Below are positions 17,362-26,331 of a stretch of 64,000 nt of DNA, piece by piece. The notes below the pieces were generated by a model that had not been told where the DNA came from, did no database searches, and saw only the letters and a program-made list of their open reading frames with translations. The position numbers and the translations under genes are program-made. The stretch is from positions 62,001 through 126,000 of the forward strand of contig CAJTCV010000006.1 of assembly GCA_910574805.1 (NCBI GenBank), written 5' to 3'. Source of the DNA: Lachnospiraceae bacterium. Lineage in GTDB: Bacteria; Bacillota; Clostridia; Lachnospirales; Lachnospiraceae. Each line of letters starts with the position of its first letter. The stretch's first letter is position 1.

Positions 17362-18138
17362 ATGAGAGTACAGGCCATTCCGGTCTTTCGGGATCTCCAC
17401 ATATTGAGAAAGAGCATGCTGGAAGCGCTGGCTGACTATGCATTTCTGGCCGACCAGCTCCTGCACAAAGACTATGGAGACGGGATACTGGCTGGATGCG
17501 AACTGACGACAACAGAGGATTCCATCTTTCTGAGAGAAGGGGTGCTTTTTTACGAAGGACAGATGTTCCTGATCAAGGAGCCTATGGCGGTGGCTTATCA
17601 TCCCACCAACACCACAACGGTTTTAAAAGTGTGTTTTTCCGAAGAGCATACGGACGGGAACTTTATTTACCGGGAAATCGATCTTTTCCTGACCGAACAG
17701 ACCGAACTCCGGAAAGGAGAGCTGGAACTGTGCCGTTTTAAACTGCAGGAAGGAGCGGTGCTTCGTTACCGGTATCAGAACTTTGAGGACCGGAACACGG
17801 AATTTGATACCCTGAATACTATTTATGCGGCATATTCGGTTAAAGGAGGGACGACGCTGTCTCCGGAGATTGTCCGGGAATTTGCGGAAGAGATGCTGAA
17901 GGCAGAGGAACTGTCGGAACTGGACACGCTGTTCTGTCTGCAGCTTCTGGGACAGGAGCATCCGGTCGGCCTTCCCGCACTGGCGGCCTATGTGAGACGC
18001 AGGGACAAAAAGAAGCTGAAGGAGCTTTCCAATCTTACTCTGTACAAAGAACTGGCCAGAATACAGAAAGAGGTGTATTCAAGAGAACGGACAGAGGCGG
18101 GCAGCACGAAAAAGCGGTGGAAGATTATGGTGGATTAA
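17362..18138 (+). CDS. baseplate/fibre-like protein (copy 1)
   Basis: 258 residues, with AAGGAGG before the ATG. N-terminal pattern HKDYGDGILAGCELTTTEDSIFLREGVLFYEGQMFLI is a beta segment of the type seen in phage baseplate-wedge and tail-fibre proteins (DGI.-.G-.-.V then GI/V..Y.G). A homolog of equal length occurs at 41456 (QDYSDGILVGCEL...EPGILYYNKEFYIM; ELARFKLQEGARLRDQYTGF versus ELCRFKLQEGAVLRYRYQNF). In both loci it follows the baseplate-like pair and precedes the spike module. A TssK-like adaptor is an alternative. Confidence 0.5.
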   Translation: MRVQAIPVFRDLHILRKSMLEALADYAFLADQLLHKDYGDGILAGCELTTTEDSIFLREGVLFYEGQMFLIKEPMAVAYHPTNTTTVLKVCFSEEHTDGNFIYREIDLFLTEQTELRKGELELCRFKLQEGAVLRYRYQNFEDRNTEFDTLNTIYAAYSVKGGTTLSPEIVREFAEEMLKAEELSELDTLFCLQLLGQEHPVGLPALAAYVRRRDKKKLKELSNLTLYKELARIQKEVYSRERTEAGSTKKRWKIMVD

Positions 18139-18158
18139 AGCAGGAAGGAGGCGTCAGA

Positions 18159-20160
18159 GTGAACGGGATGACAGCAGGAGAGCTGCGTTTGACAGGCGGT
18201 CCCGGATTTGGCCGGATTCTGGACTTCTCCATGCGGGAATACCCGGGAGAGCATTCCAGGGCGGAACTCACCGGAACCATGGAAGCGTCAGAGGGCGGAA
18301 CCTCCGGCTTTTCCTGGCTGGCGGAGAACAGTCCGGTGGAAATCCATGTGGATGGAATGGAGCGGGCGCTGTATAATGGAATTATCCAGAAAGCGGAGTC
18401 CCGGGAAGAGAACGGATACTGCCTGCTCCGTCTGGAGCTGTGCAGCGGGAGCATCCTCCTGGACCTGAAAAAGGAAAAGCGATCCTTTCAGGATGTGTCC
18501 ATGACCTGCGGGCAGATCATCCGGAAGGCGGCTGCAGAGTCCGGAATGACCGTACTATGCCCGGAAGAACTGGACAGGAAGCCGGTTGGTTTCCCGGTCA
18601 TCCAGTACCGGGAGACGGACTGGGAGTTTATCCGGCGTCTGGCAAGCCGACACGGGCTGCCGGTATATCCGGAGCCGACCATGGGCGGAGGAAAGCTGTG
18701 CGTCGGACTGCCGGAGACCGGGACGGTGAAGCCCATGTCCTGTCTGGGCTATACCGCCCGGATGGACCGGAAGTTCTATCAGGCAGGCGGAGAGCAGGAA
18801 GGAAGAGACCGCCGACAGTACCGGACCTGTGAAGTCCGCAGCCTGGACCTGTTCCGGGTGGGAGACCTGGCGGAGTGGGACGGAAAACAGCTTCCCGTCT
18901 GCGCCAGAGAAGTACATATGCAGGGCGGCCATCTGGAATTTACCTATGTACTGGCGGACAGAAGCTGGACGTGGCAGAGGCGGCTTGGAAATCCGAAGAT
19001 CTCCGGAATGTCGCTTCTCGGAACCGTAAAGAAATGCGCAGGGGAGACCGTACAGCTGGAACTGGACATCGACAGCGGAAGACCCGGACAGCCCTGTTAT
19101 CCATGGACCTGGGTTCCGACTACGGGGAATCTGATGTACATGATGCCGCAGGCAGGGACCCGCGTCTCCCTGTATTTCAAAGGAGACGAAGAGGAAAGCG
19201 CCCTGGCGGTAAACTGCATCCGGAGCGGAGCAGGATGCAGAGAAGCCGATCCTCTGGACAAAAGCCTGACCACGGAACACGGGATGCAGATGCGCCTGTG
19301 CCGGTGCGACATGGGAGTCGTGACGCTGAAGGAAAAGGTGCTTCTGGACGACCTGACGGGCATTCGCATGGAAGGGAGCGGAGGGCTTCACATCGTGGCA
19401 GACGGGGAAGTGAAGCTGGAAGGACAGGAGGTGAACCTTAACGGAAACAGAGGCGTGACCATGTACGAAGGGAAAGCCGTTCTGGACCTGGAAAAACTTC
19501 TGGATACAGAAGAAGGAGCCCTGCTTCCGGAAGTGACCGTGACTGCCGCCGGAAAAGTGGAACTGACCACAGAGGAAGGAGAGAATACAGTCCAGAACCG
19601 GGGGGAGAAGGTTACATACTATCTGGCATGGGAGCATGCGGATCTGAGCCATCCATCAAACCGTTACCGGGACGAGCCGGAACAGAAAGACTATGACTGG
19701 GCGCAGTGGAGACTGAACATAGCTGCCGGAATGGTGGTGGTTGGAAGCGTAACGGTCCTGGGGGCATTCATGGCAGGTGCGGTCGCCGGAGCCGGCCTGA
19801 TTGCTGCCGGAAACGTCAGCGCGGGGAGTGCGGCAGCTTCCGTTGGAGGAGCCGTCTTTCTGACCGGGAGCCTGTATGTGGCGGAGCAGGCCGTATCGGA
19901 TGCCGTCAGCGGAAGGCTGGGAGATACGGAAAAATATGTCAGGAAAGCTCTCGCAGGCAGTGTCGTCGGGTTCCTGACCGGAGCCAGCGGCCTGATGATG
20001 CAGGGAGCCAGCCTGGGGAAGGTTCTGTCGCTGGGATTCGGGGAAGGCTTTCTGGGGAGCACTGCAGCGCAGGGACTGCTGAACGAAGACGGAGAGATCA
20101 ACTGGGCGCTGGCGATCGGGGACGGGATGTTCTCGGCGGTGATGGCAGGGCTGGTGTGGA
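18159..20160 (+). repeat. 2-kb VgrG carrier direct repeat, copy 1
   Basis: Encodes the first 667 residues of the VgrG carrier. It is nearly identical to 26332-28333, and a third, internally deleted copy lies at 29595-30318. All three end at the same sequence, CTGGTGTGGA, after which the toxin tips are unrelated. This marks the recombination boundary between carrier and tip. Confidence 0.9.
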
Positions 20161-20753
20161 GGTATAGCGGCAATGGAGAAAGGAGAATTGAAGGGGAAAA
20201 TGAGATTATAAAGAACCAAGAGAAGGAGATTGTAATAAATACTTCAAATACTGATCCGGCTTTTGGTGAATTGAATCCAGTAGAATCATTAAATAAAAGA
20301 CAGAGAGAACTGCTTGAACAACTAAGTAATCCAGGAGATACAGTTTTAGTTCATAAAAAATCAGTTTCGATGAATGATCTACGGCAATTAACAAATGTTA
20401 CAGGGGATGAATTTAATATGTTTACTAATGGAAGCCGAAGGTTAATTATCCGTGGATCAGGGCGTGAAATTAAAGTTACAAAGAAAATGAAAAATGATCT
20501 GATTACCGGAGTTTATGGTAAGTTTTCAGGGCATACTCATCCACCAGGTTATTCTATTGAGCCAGGACCTGGTGATGGAGCATTTCTGTTAGATTTGGGA
20601 CAAAGGAGGAGTGCAATTTGGGGAACAGGTGTGGATAATTATGGACAGAAACGTAATGGAGGTTTTCTTTTTGGAGTAGATGATATGGAAACTGACGAGA
20701 TCAGAAGGGAAGCTGAACGTGAAATTATGAGAAAGTTATATGAGAATAATTGA
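18159..20753 (+). CDS. VgrG-type spike with hydrophobic segment and JAMM-like toxin tip 1
   Basis: 864 residues from the GTG at 18159 (AAGGAGG upstream); the paralog at 26332 can only start at the same GTG. The VgrG/gpD-like part contains the signature IQYRETDWEFIRRLASR (about 147-163) and an OB-fold/needle region. A Gly/Ala-rich hydrophobic stretch (about 525-667) follows, probably a translocation or pre-toxin segment. At residue 667 near-identity to the paralog ends and GC content drops sharply. The tip (668-864) contains HTHP at 792-795 and D806, a degenerate JAMM-type metal site, suggesting a peptidase/deamidase-like fold. Encoded just upstream of a putative immunity gene. Confidence 0.8.
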   Translation: MNGMTAGELRLTGGPGFGRILDFSMREYPGEHSRAELTGTMEASEGGTSGFSWLAENSPVEIHVDGMERALYNGIIQKAESREENGYCLLRLELCSGSILLDLKKEKRSFQDVSMTCGQIIRKAAAESGMTVLCPEELDRKPVGFPVIQYRETDWEFIRRLASRHGLPVYPEPTMGGGKLCVGLPETGTVKPMSCLGYTARMDRKFYQAGGEQEGRDRRQYRTCEVRSLDLFRVGDLAEWDGKQLPVCAREVHMQGGHLEFTYVLADRSWTWQRRLGNPKISGMSLLGTVKKCAGETVQLELDIDSGRPGQPCYPWTWVPTTGNLMYMMPQAGTRVSLYFKGDEEESALAVNCIRSGAGCREADPLDKSLTTEHGMQMRLCRCDMGVVTLKEKVLLDDLTGIRMEGSGGLHIVADGEVKLEGQEVNLNGNRGVTMYEGKAVLDLEKLLDTEEGALLPEVTVTAAGKVELTTEEGENTVQNRGEKVTYYLAWEHADLSHPSNRYRDEPEQKDYDWAQWRLNIAAGMVVVGSVTVLGAFMAGAVAGAGLIAAGNVSAGSAAASVGGAVFLTGSLYVAEQAVSDAVSGRLGDTEKYVRKALAGSVVGFLTGASGLMMQGASLGKVLSLGFGEGFLGSTAAQGLLNEDGEINWALAIGDGMFSAVMAGLVWRYSGNGERRIEGENEIIKNQEKEIVINTSNTDPAFGELNPVESLNKRQRELLEQLSNPGDTVLVHKKSVSMNDLRQLTNVTGDEFNMFTNGSRRLIIRGSGREIKVTKKMKNDLITGVYGKFSGHTHPPGYSIEPGPGDGAFLLDLGQRRSAIWGTGVDNYGQKRNGGFLFGVDDMETDEIRREAEREIMRKLYENN

Positions 20754-20779
20754 AAGTAGTATAAATGTTGGAGGTTACT

Positions 20780-21202
20780 ATGGGAACAACAGTCGATGAA
20801 AAAAAGCATTATGATGATCACGATATTGCAACTTTTATTGCCAGAAAAGAATTTGAAAAGAGACATCCTGAAGAAGAACAACCAGAGTGGTTAAAAAAAT
20901 ATATGTTAACTACTGGAAGAAAAACTGGAAGTAAAAAATGGACAATGAGAAAAATTTTATTTTACAAGGAACAATTAGGACCTAATCAATATTGGGAAAA
21001 AAGTTTGAAAGGAAATCCTGTTTTGGTAGAAAAAGATCCAGAAACAGGAAAAGAATTTGTGGTTCTTAAATCGGGTTCTCCTGAGAATATTAAAGTTTTG
21101 TTTGAAGTTGAAGTCGATGTAAGTGATGGTACTGCAAGGGTTTGTACAGATATAGATATCAGTGCACTGGATGAAAATGAGTATCAAATACAAAGAGGAT
21201 AG
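20780..21202 (+). CDS. putative immunity protein for tip 1
   Basis: 140 residues from the ATG at 20780, which has GGAGG 5 nt upstream; a TTG at 20765 is less likely. AT-rich, Lys/Glu-rich, no signal peptide. No family recognised. It directly follows a toxin tip of the same low GC, so immunity is inferred from position. Downstream, 21203-21326 has no gene but may hold a short remnant of another tip (GVNAGTPLKIWKPYKFE then stop). Confidence 0.55.
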   Translation: MGTTVDEKKHYDDHDIATFIARKEFEKRHPEEEQPEWLKKYMLTTGRKTGSKKWTMRKILFYKEQLGPNQYWEKSLKGNPVLVEKDPETGKEFVVLKSGSPENIKVLFEVEVDVSDGTARVCTDIDISALDENEYQIQRG

Positions 21203-21326
21203 AGTTTTTTCAGGGTGTCAATGCGGGAACGCCACTAAAAATATGGAAGCCATATAAGTTCGAATAATAAAAGCGTCAGTCATAGAATAAAGGGTTTGAG
21301 AAACTGGAATTAAGTGGGAATGCGAA

Positions 21327-21947
21327 ATGAATCAGTCTGGTTATTTCCCTGAACAAAATCTGGAAACGAGAAAAAAACAGTTTCTGGACAGTATCAGGGC
21401 ATGTATGGAAAAGAGAAGCAGGCATCTGGAAACGGATGTTCGGAAGACGTATGAGGAACAGAAAACAGAGATCCTTAAGTCCTTTCAGGAGGTATTCCAG
21501 GAGGGAAGGGAGCAGATCATAGTCATGCAGGAAGCGCATGTAAAATCTCCCGTTTGTTATATTCATCTTTCGTATCTGTTAAGCGGGGCTCTGACAGGAG
21601 AAAGCAGGCTTAAGATTGATTTTTATGACAGGCGTTATTTTGCGGATCTGCAGGAAGTGGACTGTTTTTGGGATTATCGGATGCTTTTCCCGGAGTATGA
21701 GCAGGAGCTGTATGAAATGGAAGAGCATCTGAGGCAGGAACTGCCCCGCCTGACTGCCTGCGAACGGCAGAAGGCCGGAATTTACTTTCAGACAGGTAAC
21801 TTTATTGTCCTGGAGCCGGTTCTGAAGGCGTTGATTGCTGAACCGGAGATTAGAGAATGCCTGGACGGATGCCTGGCCCCTGAGGTGCAGATTTTTTATG
21901 GAGCATATTTGGACCAGTCGGAACGGATTGGAGGATGGGAGCTGTGA
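21327..21947 (+). CDS. spike-module helical adaptor protein
   Basis: 206 residues, charged and helical at the N-terminus (RKKQFLDSIRACMEKRSRHLETDVRKTYEEQ), then YIHLSYLLSGALTGESRLKIDFYDRRYFAD. The same pattern appears near the start of the pentapeptide protein at 44314 (YLQLSLLRSRMDEDLYEMLVSFHREAYFLD), and both genes are followed by a related small protein and a DUF4280 gene. I infer a shared loading or baseplate-adaptor role. No known family recognised; the start lacks a strong ribosome site (GGGAA at 21315). Confidence 0.55.
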   Translation: MNQSGYFPEQNLETRKKQFLDSIRACMEKRSRHLETDVRKTYEEQKTEILKSFQEVFQEGREQIIVMQEAHVKSPVCYIHLSYLLSGALTGESRLKIDFYDRRYFADLQEVDCFWDYRMLFPEYEQELYEMEEHLRQELPRLTACERQKAGIYFQTGNFIVLEPVLKALIAEPEIRECLDGCLAPEVQIFYGAYLDQSERIGGWEL

Positions 21948-21951
21948 AAAA

Positions 21952-22482
21952 ATGGATGGTTATTTAATCAGGGAACTGGAAGGAATTCAAAGGCCGGATA
22001 TAAAAGACTATAACCAGGTGATCAATTACCAGGCTTTTGAAAAGGGCCTGTATTATGAGATGCCGGAAAGGAGTATCTGTGTCCTGAACAATGAGGCGGA
22101 TCTTGGGCTCCTGCTTCTGACGCCATTTCCTTTGTTTCATGCGGAAACAAGAAAATCGCTGGATCTTTTCTTATGGGAGTGCAGGTACAGGGAATATGTT
22201 TTTCTGGACCAGAAAAACAACAGGAGCGAACGGTATTATCTTCCATTTTTTCTCCGAATAAACGGAGACGTGGATGGAGGAAGAGATAAAAACAAAGGGA
22301 TCGTTCATCTGATGGGAACATGGCCGGAAGATATTCCGGCGGTTTATGTGCAAACCGGAGAGAAGCTGCAGGTGCTGGTCAGGCTTGCGCTGCTGGAAAG
22401 CCTGATGAGGAGAGGGCTTGACGGAGTGGAAGTGCTCCCGGTTCGGATACAGGAAGGAGGTGCAGAAAATGGCGGATTATGA
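21952..22482 (+). CDS. Imm11/DUF1629-like adaptor (copy 1)
   Basis: 176 residues from the ATG at 21952. It aligns in outline with the 171-residue product at 45338: both end in an ES(L/I)(M/L)RR..(D/Q)G(V/I).(V/L).PV segment after a central YY/YW(L)-P/L-F/L stretch. That C-terminal pattern resembles Imm11 (DUF1629) immunity proteins. Its fixed place between an adaptor and the DUF4280 gene in both loci suggests an immunity fold reused as a chaperone or adaptor. Low similarity leaves this open. Confidence 0.5.
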   Translation: MDGYLIRELEGIQRPDIKDYNQVINYQAFEKGLYYEMPERSICVLNNEADLGLLLLTPFPLFHAETRKSLDLFLWECRYREYVFLDQKNNRSERYYLPFFLRINGDVDGGRDKNKGIVHLMGTWPEDIPAVYVQTGEKLQVLVRLALLESLMRRGLDGVEVLPVRIQEGGAENGGL

Positions 22483-24187
22483 CGAAGATGTAACAGGGAA
22501 GGAAGGATACGGCAGCGTATATGACTACATAGAAGCCAAATACAGGAATGAGTGGTCAGAACTGGATGTGAAAAGCGGTATTCTCGTAGACTGGGGTCTT
22601 GTGGCGGCAAACCGGTGGGAACAGTTTGAATCCACATACCGGTCAAATTATGCAGATTATTCTGCAGACTATACGTCGGATGCGGAGTTCCAGTCCCGGA
22701 TGGCCAGGAAATATCAGGAGATGCAGGAATACTATCAAATATATGAAATTCCCGCCGAAGAACAGGTGGACGTATTTTCAGATATGGATATCCAGAATGC
22801 AGTACGGGAGGAAATGGAAAGGGATGCCATGGAAAAGGCCAGCGACAGCGCAGCGCTGGCTGCCTTTGAGACCATAGGTGAAAATGTGATTCAAATGGAT
22901 TATGAAGCGAGGCGTACAGAATCGGAAAAAGCACTGGAGACCTCCATTGAATCAAAAAACAGCCGGACCAACAGGGAACTGGTAGACGCGTTGAAAGAAA
23001 AGGCGGAAGGCAATCCGGAATACCTGGTCCGGGGTGCGCCGCTGAGATGCAGGTATGGTTCTCACATGCGTTATCTCGACATGCTGGAAGCTCATGGAGT
23101 CTATTTGAATGATGATCCGGTCATGCACCGGAAAGACTGCAAAGTTGGGGAGAACATCCTGCCTTTTGGTATATGCACTTCTCCGGTCCATAACCTGAAG
23201 AAGAGAGATTCCTTTTTTGCAGGAGCGGAAACCGATCAGGAAGGAAATTACCTTCATGCTCCGGACGACCGGGTGATCACAGGGTTTGTATGCGAGCCGG
23301 AGATTGCCGACGACGGCTGGAAAAACTGTAAAAAGGAAACAAAAATTGCGCAGGATGCGACTCCGGTAGCAAAAGGGAAGGATGCATGCATATGCTATGA
23401 AGCGATCACAACCGCATCCTACCTGGTTTGCAAACATGGAGGAATTATAGTTCCGCTGGGAAGCGGACAGCTGAAGTTTTCTACTTATACGGCGCCGTTT
23501 CTGAATTATCCGTTTGTCGACCTGAATGGAAAGAAGAAAGAACTGGATGAGAAGGATCAGAAGGCGTTTGAAAACTGGTGCGATCTGCACAATATTCCGC
23601 CTGATTATCCGGGTACAGAGAAATATATGGAGTGGTATCAGAACAGGATCAGAAAACTGGAAGAGGAAGGAGCGTCTGCAAAGAAGCTTCGGGCAGCATA
23701 TGAAGAATGTCTGGACAATGCGTACTGGCATGGGCTGGATCATATGGGGCCAGAAGAACGGCGGTCGGTCCGAAATATGGTGTCTCAGTATGCGCGGTCG
23801 GGTCTGCTGGAAGATGAGGAACTGGGAGAGATGCGGAAAAGATATTCCGGACTGCGCCTGGACTGCGGATATAATTCGCAGAAGAATCTGGCCGGTGCTA
23901 CGCCGGAGGAAGACGAATTCTACCAGTATTATACAGGAAAGGCAGAGACGTTCGAACAGGAACAGAAAGAACTGGAGGCGCAGATGCGTCAGGCCAGCCA
24001 CATGGAAGATTCCGATGCGGTCATTGCCGTAGCAAATAAAATCCGGGAACTTAAAAATGAAAAAGAACAGACATACGGATATTTCAGTCGGGAGGTGGAA
24101 CGATATTCCGACTGTCTGGATGCAGAACGTAAGGGCCAGGTTCAGGAAATAGAAAATCTGTTTAAAGAGCAGGGGGTGAGCCAATGA
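22469..24187 (+). CDS. DUF4280 (PAAR-like spike-tip) protein with helical extensions
   Basis: 572 residues from the ATG at 22469 (AAGGAGG upstream), overlapping the preceding gene by 14 nt. The middle (about 190-355) is a DUF4280 domain: VRGAPLRCRYGSHMRYLDM, a D-Cys pair (RKDCKVGENILPFGICTSPVHN), ACICYEAITTASYLVCKHGGIIVPL. DUF4280 proteins are PAAR-like tips that cap VgrG. Long charged N- and C-terminal helical regions flank it, so it may itself be an effector or carry cargo. It overlaps the next gene by 4 nt (ATGA). Confidence 0.78.
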   Translation: MADYDEDVTGKEGYGSVYDYIEAKYRNEWSELDVKSGILVDWGLVAANRWEQFESTYRSNYADYSADYTSDAEFQSRMARKYQEMQEYYQIYEIPAEEQVDVFSDMDIQNAVREEMERDAMEKASDSAALAAFETIGENVIQMDYEARRTESEKALETSIESKNSRTNRELVDALKEKAEGNPEYLVRGAPLRCRYGSHMRYLDMLEAHGVYLNDDPVMHRKDCKVGENILPFGICTSPVHNLKKRDSFFAGAETDQEGNYLHAPDDRVITGFVCEPEIADDGWKNCKKETKIAQDATPVAKGKDACICYEAITTASYLVCKHGGIIVPLGSGQLKFSTYTAPFLNYPFVDLNGKKKELDEKDQKAFENWCDLHNIPPDYPGTEKYMEWYQNRIRKLEEEGASAKKLRAAYEECLDNAYWHGLDHMGPEERRSVRNMVSQYARSGLLEDEELGEMRKRYSGLRLDCGYNSQKNLAGATPEEDEFYQYYTGKAETFEQEQKELEAQMRQASHMEDSDAVIAVANKIRELKNEKEQTYGYFSREVERYSDCLDAERKGQVQEIENLFKEQGVSQ

Positions 24188-24774
24188 AATTCACAGAACA
24201 GGAAATCGAGGCCATGCGGAAAGCGGCGCAGATGGAAGCACATAAAAGCATCCATGATGATTATGTTTATATTGGAAGGGAGCGTCTGGAGTTTGCAGAG
24301 CAGGATCTGTTTTATCCTTATGTACGGATCATGCTGCCCAGAACGTTTCTGAAACTGCCGGAGGAATTTGCCAGGAAGATGTATCCATCGGAATACCGGC
24401 CGGATGTAATACGGACCAGTCCGTCCATGACCGTAAATTTTGCATTTTCCTGTCTGAATTCTCAAATCCGGATGGATGAGGTAATCATGTGTACGCGGTA
24501 TTATCTGGAAACCATGCGTCGCATGTACCCGGGAAATCAGTATCTGGATAACAGCGAGCACTTTATGGATAAGGATGAGACCCGGATACTGGGCTGGTAT
24601 GCTTTCAGCAATCCGACGCTGGACGGGCATCGGTATAATATCCATGCTTTTACAGAGATAGAAGGAAAGCTTCTGTTCTGCATTTTTAATTCGTCCGGAG
24701 AAATTTTTGAAGAGTGGAAACCATATGCCCTGGAAGTGTTTGATTCGGTCAGATCAGGAAGAGAAACGAGGTGA
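24184..24774 (+). CDS. Eag/DcrB-like effector chaperone candidate
   Basis: 196 residues. The layout fits the DUF1795/DcrB (PsbP-like) fold of Eag chaperones: an N-terminal beta region (YVRIMLPRTFLKLPEEF), then MTVNFAFSCLN, a long central segment, and a late ...KLLFCIFNSSGEIFEEWKPYALEVFDSVR. Eag proteins shield hydrophobic segments of effectors and load them on VgrG. The gene sits between the DUF4280 gene (4-nt overlap) and a VgrG gene, and two VgrG carriers with hydrophobic segments lie nearby. The 207-residue product at 42249 appears to be its counterpart. Confidence 0.5.
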   Translation: MKFTEQEIEAMRKAAQMEAHKSIHDDYVYIGRERLEFAEQDLFYPYVRIMLPRTFLKLPEEFARKMYPSEYRPDVIRTSPSMTVNFAFSCLNSQIRMDEVIMCTRYYLETMRRMYPGNQYLDNSEHFMDKDETRILGWYAFSNPTLDGHRYNIHAFTEIEGKLLFCIFNSSGEIFEEWKPYALEVFDSVRSGRETR

Positions 24775-24780
24775 TATCAG

Positions 24781-26316
24781 ATGAAAGCAGAAAGAATTCT
24801 GACAGCGCCGTTTGAATTTGTTCAGATCATAAAGTGTGAGATACAAAAAGCGGTCAATGAACATGGTTTTGCCATACTGAAAGGTTATATTTCTCCTGAC
24901 AGGGAGGAGCAGTATCTGCTGATGGCCGGTGAACAGACAGAAGTTACCATCCGGGCTGTTGAGGATGAAAAAGAAAGCAGGCAGATCTACTGCGGGATCG
25001 TGGAAGACATGAAAATCATTCATGAAAACGCTCTGTGTCTCATGGAACTTCGAATCGTTCCCTATACATATCTGATGGATCTGAAGCCGGTCCGCCGTTC
25101 CTTTCAGCTTCCGTCCATGACTTATCAGGAAGTGCTGGACTGTGTTGCAGGTCAGTACCAGAGCGGACATGCGCTTATGAATATTGGAGCGGGCACTGCG
25201 ATTGGTGAACCGATCGTACAGTATCAGGAGACGGACTGGGAGTTTGTCAAACGGCTTGCCAGTCATTTTCACGGAGTCGTTGTGCCGGGTTATGCTTCTT
25301 CCGGAGTAAAACTGTATTTTGGCCTGGTGGAATGGGGCGGAGCTGCGCAGATGTCGCCTTCCGCTTATCGTGTGCAGAAAAGAATGGATGAATTTCTTTA
25401 TAAAAAGCAGAATCGGGTAGAAGGGCTTATGGAGGATGACAGTCTCGTTTTCATTGTGGAGGATCAGGAACTGTATGAAGCGGGCGAACTGGTGGAAATG
25501 AACGGACGCACCCTTTACGTGGAGCGGTCAGAGAGCAGGCTGGACGGGCATCAGCTCTGGAATACTTACTGTCTCAGAACAAAAGGCGGGCTTCGAGTTC
25601 CGAGACAGTACAATGAAAAGGTGATTGGAGCTTCCCTGGACGGCAGGGTGACCAGAGTACGTGCAGATGTGGTTCAAATTTCCTTAAAAGCCGATGCAAA
25701 AGGAGGAAGCGGGAAATGGTTTCCCTTTTCCACGGTCTATTCATCGCCGGATGGAAGCGGCTGGTACTGTATGCCGGAGCCGGGCGATGAGATTCGCCTT
25801 TATTTCCCAACAGAACAGGAAAAACATGCATATGTAATCAGTTCTGTTCATCTGCCGGTAACCGCACAGGCATCTTCCTCCGGCCAGCAGCCTGACGCTG
25901 CAGGGGCATTTTCTTCCGGTCAGCAGTCTGCCGCTGCGGAGACTTCAGCATCTCCACAGCAGCCGGCGGCCAATAACGGTAAATCAGCAGAATTAAATCC
26001 GGGAGTCTGCCGTTGTGATCCCACACATAAGACCATTTACACTTCGTCGAAAAAAATGGTGGATTTGTCCGAGCACAGTATCCTGCTGGACGCAGGAAAC
26101 GGGATGCGCATCCTGCTGGACGATACAGCCGGTATCATCATCGAAAGTCCTCTGGGGGTTTCCATCAAATCTGACTCATTCATTGACATTTCCAGTCTGA
26201 GCGAAACTGTGGAAATTGCAGGAGCGTCCGGAGTGAATATTGTACAGAAAGAAAGCAGTATCAAGATATCTGAAAGCAATGTGGTCTATCATAATGCAAA
26301 TGTAAAGGCCCAGTAG
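24781..26316 (+). CDS. VgrG spike protein without toxin tip
   Basis: 511 residues. Typical VgrG start and core: SFQLPSMTYQEVLDCV, IVQYQETDWEFVKRLASHFHG, then an OB-fold (VIGASLDGRVTRVRADVVQI...PFSTVYSSPDGSGWYCMPEPGDEIRLYFP) and a short beta-helical end (LLDAGNGMRILLDDTAGIIIESPLGVSIK). A Gln/Ala/Ser-rich insert (about 360-400) separates the OB-fold from the needle. It has no extra C-terminal domain, so it is a structural spike. The paralog of 476 residues lies at 42873 in the second locus. Confidence 0.88.
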   Translation: MKAERILTAPFEFVQIIKCEIQKAVNEHGFAILKGYISPDREEQYLLMAGEQTEVTIRAVEDEKESRQIYCGIVEDMKIIHENALCLMELRIVPYTYLMDLKPVRRSFQLPSMTYQEVLDCVAGQYQSGHALMNIGAGTAIGEPIVQYQETDWEFVKRLASHFHGVVVPGYASSGVKLYFGLVEWGGAAQMSPSAYRVQKRMDEFLYKKQNRVEGLMEDDSLVFIVEDQELYEAGELVEMNGRTLYVERSESRLDGHQLWNTYCLRTKGGLRVPRQYNEKVIGASLDGRVTRVRADVVQISLKADAKGGSGKWFPFSTVYSSPDGSGWYCMPEPGDEIRLYFPTEQEKHAYVISSVHLPVTAQASSSGQQPDAAGAFSSGQQSAAAETSASPQQPAANNGKSAELNPGVCRCDPTHKTIYTSSKKMVDLSEHSILLDAGNGMRILLDDTAGIIIESPLGVSIKSDSFIDISSLSETVEIAGASGVNIVQKESSIKISESNVVYHNANVKAQ

Positions 26317-26331
26317 AAGGGAGGCGGCAGA

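Noticed and set aside
18125-20219. Long open frames on the minus strand opposite the VgrG carriers and Rhs regions
   Set aside because: They mirror high-GC coding sequence, recur at each carrier copy, lack ribosome sites and show no family patterns; the plus-strand reading has clear VgrG/Rhs motifs.
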